From Bacteriovoracaceae bacterium UBA7695 (lineage in GTDB: Bacteria; Bdellovibrionota; Bacteriovoracia; Bacteriovoracales; Bacteriovoracaceae), in contig DLGL01000040.1 of assembly GCA_002482685.1 (NCBI GenBank), positions 1 to 7,914 of the forward strand: a stretch of 7,914 bases of DNA, given 5' to 3'. Shown piece by piece: positions 1 to 5,191 of this stretch (position 1 is the first letter of the stretch; each line of letters begins with the position of its first letter). Made by a program: the position numbers and the translations under genes. The notes beneath the pieces were generated by a model that was given only the letters and a program-made list of their open reading frames with translations, was not told where the DNA came from and made no database searches.

Positions 1-251
1 AGCCATTTCTTGGCCTCCTGATAACTAAAAAGAAAAACAAGTGCGGACTGGAACTCAGGATAAATATTTTTTAAATCTGATCGAAGATCTTTTCTGTGAT
101 CGGAGAGATAGGCCAGAGACCCTTGCTCCCCTTTCTCAACCCAGGCTTCAAATTGGGCCAGTGATGTGGGAAGTGAATCTTCCGTATAGCCCCAGTCCAG
201 AATTCCCAAGTTTTTGAGATAATCCTCACTGAGGCCTGAGAGATTTTTCAT
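1..251 (-). CDS. queG: Epoxyqueuosine reductase-like protein, N-terminal 83 residues (cut by left window edge)
   Basis: The frame opens with an ATG whose last bases overlap the stop of the upstream pyruvate kinase gene (ATGA), and it stays open to the window edge. The visible residues include FEAWVEKGEQGSLAYL at about 34-49, then a DLRSDL stretch, YPEFQSALVF near 64-73 and a following SY. This follows the N-terminal pattern of QueG (W-x(3)-G-x-x-G-x-[ML]-x-[YW]-L, then LR, then a P-x(3)-S-x-[LI] strand). QueG is a cytoplasmic cobalamin and [4Fe-4S] enzyme that reduces epoxyqueuosine to queuosine in tRNA, the last step of queuosine synthesis. The cobalamin and Fe-S parts lie outside the window, so the family call rests on the N-domain alone. 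No Shine-Dalgarno sequence precedes the start, which fits translational coupling to the upstream gene. It could instead be another QueG-like iron-sulfur protein. Confidence 0.7.
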   Translation of the reverse strand, partial: MKNLSGLSEDYLKNLGILDWGYTEDSLPTSLAQFEAWVEKGEQGSLAYLSDHRKDLRSDLKNIYPEFQSALVFLFSYQEAKKW

Positions 252-1948
252 GTACCAAAGTTGGGAATGATTTCGATGGCACCAGTTGGACAAGCTTCCA
301 CACACTGCATATCAAGATTACAGAGATGGACCTTAGAGCCATCAATCCGTGTATCGGTATTAGCCTCTAGAGTCGTTGTGAAGATATCATAGGGACAAAC
401 GTTGATACAAGCATGGCAAGAAGCACATATGCTCGTATCAAGTAAGAGCTTTCCCTTGTCAAAAGACACCTCCTGGATCGAATCTTGATCCAAGTTTCTC
501 ATCGCCTTAGGAACATCTTTGATGATCTCAACACGAATTGAATTTGTGGTGCCTTGTCTGAAGAACTTACCGTCTCCGACTGTAATAACAACTTTTTCAC
601 CGAGGCTAAGAAGTTTTTTGGCCTTAAGTTCTTCAATCATCATGTCACCTAACTTAGTTAAGTCAGAATTTTCATGGATGTTAAAGTAGTAAGGTAGAAT
701 CCCCCAGTAGAGGCTCATTTTACGAATAACATTGATATCATTTGTCACACCCAGAACTGGAGTGTTCGGTCGAAATTTTGTAATCTTGCGACAAGAGTTC
801 CCGCCCTCTGTGATGGAAATAATCCAACGGGCGTTTGTTTTCTCGGCAACAATCGAAGCCGCCACCTGGATGGAAGCCGTCACACTTGAGATGGAGATAT
901 GACGAAGATAAGGGCGCTCTTTAGGAGTCTTCTCAGCTTCCTCAATAATCTGTCCCATGATGGTAATAGCTTCCAAGGGATATTTACCAGAAGCGGTTTC
1001 TCCCGAGAGCATCACAACATCTGTTCCATCCCAAACAGCATTGGCCACATCAGAGGCTTCTGCACGAGTGGGAGCAGAGTTAGTGATCATACTCTCAAGC
1101 ATCTGAGTCGCCGTGATGATCGGCTTACCCAACTCATTACAGAGCTTGATCATTTTTTTCTGGATGCTTGGAACCAGGTGGTTCCCTACTTCCACACCCA
1201 TATCTCCACGAGCGATCATGATCATATCTGAAACCGCAACAATACTTTCCATATTGTCTAAGGCTTCAGGCTTTTCAATTTTTGAAACAATGGGGATTTG
1301 AATTTTCATGTTGTGAAGAAGAGTCTTCACTTCCATGACGTCTTCGGCAGTACGAACAAAACTTAAAGCGACGTAATCCACGCCTTGCTTTAATCCAAAT
1401 AAAAGATCCTCACGATCCTTATCCGTGAATGCAGGAGCAGAAACTTTCACATAAGGAAGGTTAATGCCTTTATTTGATTTAAGTGTCCCACCAACCTTAA
1501 CCTTGATTTTTAAAACTTCGCGGTCCTTTTCGATGGCTTCAGCAACCAAAAGACCATCATCAAAAAGGATGTTGGCACCAACGTGAGCATCTTTCACGAG
1601 ATTCTTATAAATCGTTGGGATAAAGCTAGCGGCGTATTCAGGATAGTCAGCCTTCACATGAGAAGGGCCGATAACCCATACTTCGCCGTCTTTGAGCGTA
1701 AGAGGTTCAGGCAATTTATCGACACGGATTTTTGGTCCCTGAAGATCTAGAAGAATGGAAATCTCTTTGCCTACATTCTTTGAAGCCTGTCGGATATTTT
1801 TGATGGATTGTTCATGAGCTTCATAGGTTCCATGGGACATATTGACTCTGGCAGCATTCATGCCTGCCAAAATCATCTTCTCCAGCATTTCAATGGTGTT
1901 GGAGCTCGGTCCGATAGTCGCTATGATCTTAGCCTTACGCTGAGTCAT
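248..1948 (-). CDS. pyk: Pyruvate kinase with C-terminal two-cluster ferredoxin domain (fusion)
   Basis: Cytoplasmic glycolytic enzyme converting phosphoenolpyruvate and ADP to pyruvate and ATP. The start MTQRKAKIIATIGPSS is typical for the family; its Shine-Dalgarno is weak (purine run AAAAGAAAAA). Seen in the 566 residues: substrate residues R34, N36 and S38 in ARVNMSHG; D68; a B domain at about 76-172; the active-site signature IPIVSKIEKPEAL with catalytic K223 and metal ligand E225; ARGDMG with metal ligand D249; T281 in ATQML; and a regulatory C domain at about 355-478. The loop DLQGPKIRV (68-76) has Leu, Gln, Lys and Val where K+-dependent enzymes have Thr, Lys, Glu and Thr, so K+-independent activity is predicted. 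Ordinary kinases end near residue 478. Here a linker leads to a ferredoxin domain (about 503-566) with Cys 508, 511, 514 and 518, then C543, D546, C549 and C553. The kinase call is certain; the role of the Fe-S domain is unknown. It lies 32 nt after the coiled-coil gene. Confidence 0.95.
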   Translation of the reverse strand: MTQRKAKIIATIGPSSNTIEMLEKMILAGMNAARVNMSHGTYEAHEQSIKNIRQASKNVGKEISILLDLQGPKIRVDKLPEPLTLKDGEVWVIGPSHVKADYPEYAASFIPTIYKNLVKDAHVGANILFDDGLLVAEAIEKDREVLKIKVKVGGTLKSNKGINLPYVKVSAPAFTDKDREDLLFGLKQGVDYVALSFVRTAEDVMEVKTLLHNMKIQIPIVSKIEKPEALDNMESIVAVSDMIMIARGDMGVEVGNHLVPSIQKKMIKLCNELGKPIITATQMLESMITNSAPTRAEASDVANAVWDGTDVVMLSGETASGKYPLEAITIMGQIIEEAEKTPKERPYLRHISISSVTASIQVAASIVAEKTNARWIISITEGGNSCRKITKFRPNTPVLGVTNDINVIRKMSLYWGILPYYFNIHENSDLTKLGDMMIEELKAKKLLSLGEKVVITVGDGKFFRQGTTNSIRVEIIKDVPKAMRNLDQDSIQEVSFDKGKLLLDTSICASCHACINVCPYDIFTTTLEANTDTRIDGSKVHLCNLDMQCVEACPTGAIEIIPNFGT

Positions 1949-1980
1949 AGGATTTTTCTTTTGATGAGGTTATTAAATAA

Positions 1981-3924
1981 TTAACTTAAACGTTTATAGT
2001 CTTTCATTTGTTCCATCTGGTCTTTATGACCTATTTTGATGGAAGAGATCTGGTTCTCATAGGCCTGAACGGTCCGGTTTTTCTCATCTTCGTAGGCCAT
2101 TTTAAGGCGGTCTAGTTCGATCTGATGAGTCGTATCCTTCATGGCCAGATCTTTGCTGGTAGTGGCCTTGAGAGTAGTTAATTTATTCTCATAATCGTTG
2201 GTAAGCAACTTTAATTTCGTCTCACTTTCAACCTGCATTTTGTCGATTTTTTTCTGGAAGCCTACATTCATCTGGTTCATGGCCGTTTTTAGATTATGTT
2301 CTTTTTGGTCCATAAGAACCTGGTGGTTCTTGATATCCGCGTTGCGGCGATCCTCGAACAACGTGCGTTGAGTTTCTAGGGCTTTAGAATTCTGGTCCGT
2401 TAGATTTTGAATTTTTTGGTCCATTGTCATTTTGAGGTACTCATTATCACGCTGGTAGTTCCCCAAACGCTGCTCGTACTCCTGAACGGTGCCGTCCATC
2501 ATTTTAGAGAATTCGCGCTTAAGGGCGAAGATCTCCTGACTGCGGGTCTCATTCACTTTTTTAACAAATTCCGCTTTATCTTTATTGGTAACCTTTGTGA
2601 CATCCCCAATGCTGCTTTCATGCTTCTCTTCCAAAGCTTTAAGAGAAGTATTGAAGTTTTCTTTTAGCTTGGTCAGACGATCATTTGCATTGTTGCGCTC
2701 AAGCATTATTTGCTGCTCAAAAGCCTGCTTCTCAAGACGGTTCTGATGTTCACGGTTTGCAACTTGCACGTCACGTTTTTCACGTTCATGGGCCACAGTT
2801 ACAATTTTGTCCGCATTCAGTTCATTCAGTTTACGGTCAAGGCGAGCGGTTGATTCAGCACTTTCTTTTTTCAGTGTCTCTCCAAAAACTTCACGGTCAG
2901 CAACAAATTTATCTTCGTAGATTTTTTTGGTATTGGCGTTCGTATCTTTTAGGACTTTAACACGGGCATCATGGATGACTTCATCTTTGATTCCCTTTTG
3001 GCGCGCCATAACATCTGAAAAATCCCCTGACCCGTTGTCACGGCGGCGTTTATCGAGGTCAATTAAGCGTAGTTGTTTATTAAAATCCCTGCGGGCATCA
3101 AGAAGATTGTTTTGATTTTCTTTATTGGTTTTCTTAGCTTCACCTTGCTGAGTTTCAACCAGCTTGTCGCTTCTTTGGCTGTAGTCTTTTGCCATGTTTT
3201 GATAACGGTCTTCATACTTGGCCTGCAAATTAGACATGCGATCGCCCGTATACTGCTTGTGCTGTTCCATATCGGCGGTCTGGATCTCTTTGGATTTCTT
3301 TAAGTCCTCACGAAGGTGATTCTTCATTTCTGCAGATTTCTTCCCGGCGTTCTTATGAACTTCAGTTACGTGATCTTCCTGAGAGCGAACTAACTGCTGG
3401 CGCTCGCGGTTGTACTGATCCTTCAGGTTGGCACCCTCAGCACTTGTAGCTTCACGGTACTCTTTGAGCTGCTTATCGGACTGCTCTTTAATAGAAGCTA
3501 TATTCCGGTCGTATTTATGCTTACTAACCCCGGCAAGTTCCTGGTGGTTATCTTTTTCGGATGCAAATGATTTTTTATAACTATTCGTAATGTCGTTTAG
3601 ACGCTGATCAAAATCTTTTTTCTTAGTCATGGCCTCTTGGGTGAAGCTCTCTCTTTCCTTTGCCCTCTCTTCATGAAACTTTCCGTGGCTATTCTCAAGA
3701 GAAGCCGCGGTTTTAGCATCTAACTTTTCAATATTTTTTTGATATCCAGATTCAAGCTCTGCTTTATCTTCAATGAAATTATCACGTTGTTTTTTTACGA
3801 CACCTTCAGCACGTTCATTAACCGAGGCTATGCGTTTTTCATTGGCCTCGTTATTTTTCCGAATCGTGTCCTGGAAATATTCACGCTCTTTGGTCAATGC
3901 CTTTGTGTAATCTACGCCTTTCAT
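1981..3924 (-). CDS. Long hendecad (11-residue repeat) coiled-coil protein, unknown function
   Basis: I do not recognise this protein. The 647-residue product is highly charged (Lys, Glu, Asp, Arg, Gln, Asn). It has no proline, cysteine or tryptophan, and no signal peptide or membrane segment, so it should be a soluble cytoplasmic helical rod. Laid out in rows of 11, hydrophobic residues fall at positions 2, 6 and 10 modulo 11 (4-4-3 spacing). Position 6 holds 23 of the 36 Phe/Tyr residues: Y6, F17, F50, Y61, F83, F94, F105, Y116, continuing to Y611 and Y622. A loose repeat is [FY]-[ENQ]-x-[KRQ]-[IL]-x-x-[LM]-x-x-x, clearest from about 398 to 640. Residues 291-321 (containing RRRDNGSGDFSD) break the hydrophobic pattern without shifting the register and may be a hinge. 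This spacing predicts a straight or right-handed coiled coil, unlike heptad proteins such as SMC. ATG at 3924 is preferred to one at 3996 because AAGGGA lies 6 nt before it, while 3996 sits in the terminator tail. Confidence 0.85.
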   Translation of the reverse strand: MKGVDYTKALTKEREYFQDTIRKNNEANEKRIASVNERAEGVVKKQRDNFIEDKAELESGYQKNIEKLDAKTAASLENSHGKFHEERAKERESFTQEAMTKKKDFDQRLNDITNSYKKSFASEKDNHQELAGVSKHKYDRNIASIKEQSDKQLKEYREATSAEGANLKDQYNRERQQLVRSQEDHVTEVHKNAGKKSAEMKNHLREDLKKSKEIQTADMEQHKQYTGDRMSNLQAKYEDRYQNMAKDYSQRSDKLVETQQGEAKKTNKENQNNLLDARRDFNKQLRLIDLDKRRRDNGSGDFSDVMARQKGIKDEVIHDARVKVLKDTNANTKKIYEDKFVADREVFGETLKKESAESTARLDRKLNELNADKIVTVAHEREKRDVQVANREHQNRLEKQAFEQQIMLERNNANDRLTKLKENFNTSLKALEEKHESSIGDVTKVTNKDKAEFVKKVNETRSQEIFALKREFSKMMDGTVQEYEQRLGNYQRDNEYLKMTMDQKIQNLTDQNSKALETQRTLFEDRRNADIKNHQVLMDQKEHNLKTAMNQMNVGFQKKIDKMQVESETKLKLLTNDYENKLTTLKATTSKDLAMKDTTHQIELDRLKMAYEDEKNRTVQAYENQISSIKIGHKDQMEQMKDYKRLS

Positions 3925-3930
3925 AGCTGA

Positions 3931-3936
3931 TCCCTT
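3931..3936 (-). promoter_or_regulatory. Ribosome binding site of the coiled-coil gene
   Basis: AAGGGA on the minus strand, 6 nt before the ATG at 3924. It fixes the start there and excludes the 24 extra residues encoded upstream, which would need translation to begin inside the terminator U-tract. Confidence 0.75.
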
Positions 3937-3973
3937 ATGAGATAAGATGCCACTTCCTGTAGCATCATAGAGA

Positions 3974-3982
3974 ATTGTAGCA
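3974..3982 (-). promoter_or_regulatory. Putative extended -10 promoter for the coiled-coil/pyk/queG unit
   Basis: TGCTACAAT on the minus strand matches the extended -10 consensus TGnTATAAT with one mismatch in the hexamer. No good -35 box stands at 16-18 nt, which extended -10 promoters can tolerate. It lies directly after the terminator of the upstream gene and would give a leader of roughly 40 nt. It is the only promoter-like signal I would defend in the window. Confidence 0.4.
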
Positions 3983-3990
3983 TAGGCCCC

Positions 3991-4050
3991 AAACAAAAAG
4001 GCCTTGGGTAAAACTTGCAGTCTTTTGGACTACAAATCTCTCCCAAGGCC
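3991..4050 (-). terminator. Intrinsic terminator after the DsbA-like lipoprotein gene
   Basis: On the minus strand, GGCCTTGGG (4050-4042) pairs perfectly with CCCAAGGCC (4008-4000) and is followed by TTTTTGTTT (3999-3991). The space between the arms is also self-complementary: TTTGTAGTC pairs with GACTGCAAG (two wobble pairs) around a CAAAA loop, and GAGA pairs with TTTT. The whole is one stem of about 22 pairs broken by a single A/A mismatch. It begins 23 nt past the lipoprotein stop codon. The plus-strand tail (CTTATTTGATT) is weaker, so it acts mainly on the minus strand. Confidence 0.9.
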
Positions 4051-4073
4051 CTTATTTGATTAAAAGACTTAAC

Positions 4074-5114
4074 TTATTGAGCTAGTTCTTCGTCGATGAT
4101 CTCGGCAAAAACTTCCAGCGGCTGCGCCCCACTGATCAGCTGGCCGTTAACAAAGAAAGTAGGTGTCGATTTAACTCCAACTTTCTTACCATCTTCGATA
4201 TCTGCCTTAACTTGGTCAAGGTACTTATTTTCGGCCAGGCATTTTTCAAATTGAGCCGTGTTGGCACCAATTTTTTTCCCGGTTTTTTTAAGGCCTTCAG
4301 GATCAAGGGCAGTCTCCTGATTGGCAAACATTTCATCGTGAATTTTCCAGAACAGGTCAGTACTTTGCTCGTTAGCACAAAGAGCGGCAACGGCTGCTTT
4401 TTCTGCGTGGTTATGAAATGGCAAAGGGAACTGCTTGAAAGCAACTTTTACTTTCTTCCCATACTTGGCCTTAATTTGTTTAAGAAGCTCGGCTCCTTTC
4501 GCACAGAATGGACACTGAAAATCTGAATACTCTACGATAGTAACTTTTGCATCTTTATCCCCTGCGAACGGAGCATTTCCGGCCTCAACCGGGAATGTTG
4601 GACGGCGAGGTTTAGGGATGTAAACTTCCAGAGGAGATTTTTTCGTCTGCTCGGCAAGCCACTTATCAACAGCTTCTTTTTTACGTTCAATCTCAAGATA
4701 GTTCTTAATTTTTTCACGAACCTGAGGGTTGATGTGTTCATCAGGAATGTTTTGATCTTTAATAAATGCGTCGATTTCTTTATCAGAAATAACTACATCT
4801 TTGGCCACGTATTTTGCCAGGAATTCATCATTAGAAATCCCTTTTTTACGTGGATCTTTTTCAACTAATTTTTGTAAAAGAACTGACCGGAGTTTGTTGA
4901 ATTTAACTTCAAAAGCTTTTGATTCATGTTCAAAAACTTCTGACTCAATCCCGTCCATGAGTTCAGCATTAGTCACCTCAATATCCCCTGCTTTAGCGGC
5001 TACGCCTTCTTTAACAGCAGGCTTAAACAGGTAACTTGGTTTACTTGTTCCTTGAGAACAAGCGGCCATACAAATCAAAAAACATAACACAAACAAGCTA
5101 TTAGCAGCTTTCAT
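4074..5114 (-). CDS. Thioredoxin-fold (DsbA-like) lipoprotein with SurA-like N-terminal domain
   Basis: Predicted periplasmic, membrane-anchored thiol-disulfide oxidoreductase of 346 residues. MKAANSLFVLCFLICMAAC is a lipoprotein signal with a MAAC lipobox, making C19 the lipid-bearing cysteine. Residues about 34-170 (starting VAAKAGDIEVTNAEL and including VISDKEIDAFIKD) resemble the helical N-domain of SurA/PpiC-type chaperones, but no rotamase domain follows. From about 180 there is a DsbA/Thioredoxin_4-type domain with active site CPFC (201-204) after VEYSDFQ, the family-typical CA and KCL cysteines, and the cis-proline region STPTFFVNG. Whether it oxidises, reduces or isomerises disulfides cannot be read from sequence. 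The start at 5114 is chosen over 5162 because GAGGAG lies 8 nt before it and the signal peptide begins there. The 77-nt gap from the upstream ABC gene shows no clear terminator or promoter, so cotranscription is possible. A terminator follows 23 nt after the stop. Confidence 0.88.
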   Translation of the reverse strand: MKAANSLFVLCFLICMAACSQGTSKPSYLFKPAVKEGVAAKAGDIEVTNAELMDGIESEVFEHESKAFEVKFNKLRSVLLQKLVEKDPRKKGISNDEFLAKYVAKDVVISDKEIDAFIKDQNIPDEHINPQVREKIKNYLEIERKKEAVDKWLAEQTKKSPLEVYIPKPRRPTFPVEAGNAPFAGDKDAKVTIVEYSDFQCPFCAKGAELLKQIKAKYGKKVKVAFKQFPLPFHNHAEKAAVAALCANEQSTDLFWKIHDEMFANQETALDPEGLKKTGKKIGANTAQFEKCLAENKYLDQVKADIEDGKKVGVKSTPTFFVNGQLISGAQPLEVFAEIIDEELAQ

Positions 5115-5122
5115 ACGTAGGT

Positions 5123-5128
5123 CTCCTC
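5123..5128 (-). promoter_or_regulatory. Ribosome binding site of the DsbA-like lipoprotein gene
   Basis: GAGGAG on the minus strand, 8 nt before the ATG at 5114. It selects the start that places the lipoprotein signal peptide at the N-terminus rather than 16 residues inside. Confidence 0.8.
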
Positions 5129-5191
5129 TTGAAAAAACTTCGAGTAGTGTAACGTAAATCATCAGGAATAAAAACTTACTGAATCAATCAC

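Noticed and set aside
899..1301. Plus-strand open frames opposite the pyruvate kinase gene
   Set aside because: They lie antisense to a clearly conserved enzyme, show no recognisable domain and have low-complexity translations typical of shadow frames.
1949..1980. Short AT-rich palindrome TTATTTAATAA between the coiled-coil and pyk genes as a regulator site
   Set aside because: It is short, AT-only and imperfect, as expected by chance in an AT-rich intergenic gap; it is also too weak for a terminator.
1981..3924. Coiled-coil protein as an SMC/Rad50-type ATPase or myosin-like heptad rod
   Set aside because: There is no Walker A, signature or head domain, and the core spacing is 4-4-3 (11-residue) rather than 3-4 (7-residue).
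2407..3930. Several plus-strand open frames opposite the coiled-coil gene, some with hydrophobic translations
   Set aside because: The reverse complement of Lys/Glu-rich codons reads as Phe/Leu-rich, which explains the apparent membrane-like segments. None has a convincing ribosome binding site or family pattern.
3925..3996. N-terminal extension of the coiled-coil protein starting at 3996
   Set aside because: It would begin in the terminator U-tract and cover the putative promoter; its residues do not look helical or repetitive, and the ATG at 3924 has a good ribosome binding site.
5115..5162. Start of the DsbA-like lipoprotein at 5162
   Set aside because: It would put 16 extra residues ahead of a textbook lipoprotein signal peptide, and the strong GAGGAG site serves the ATG at 5114.
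5115..5191. A separate promoter or terminator between the ABC pair and the lipoprotein gene
   Set aside because: A TTGATT and a TACACT can be found but not at promoter spacing, and no stem with a U-tract is present.
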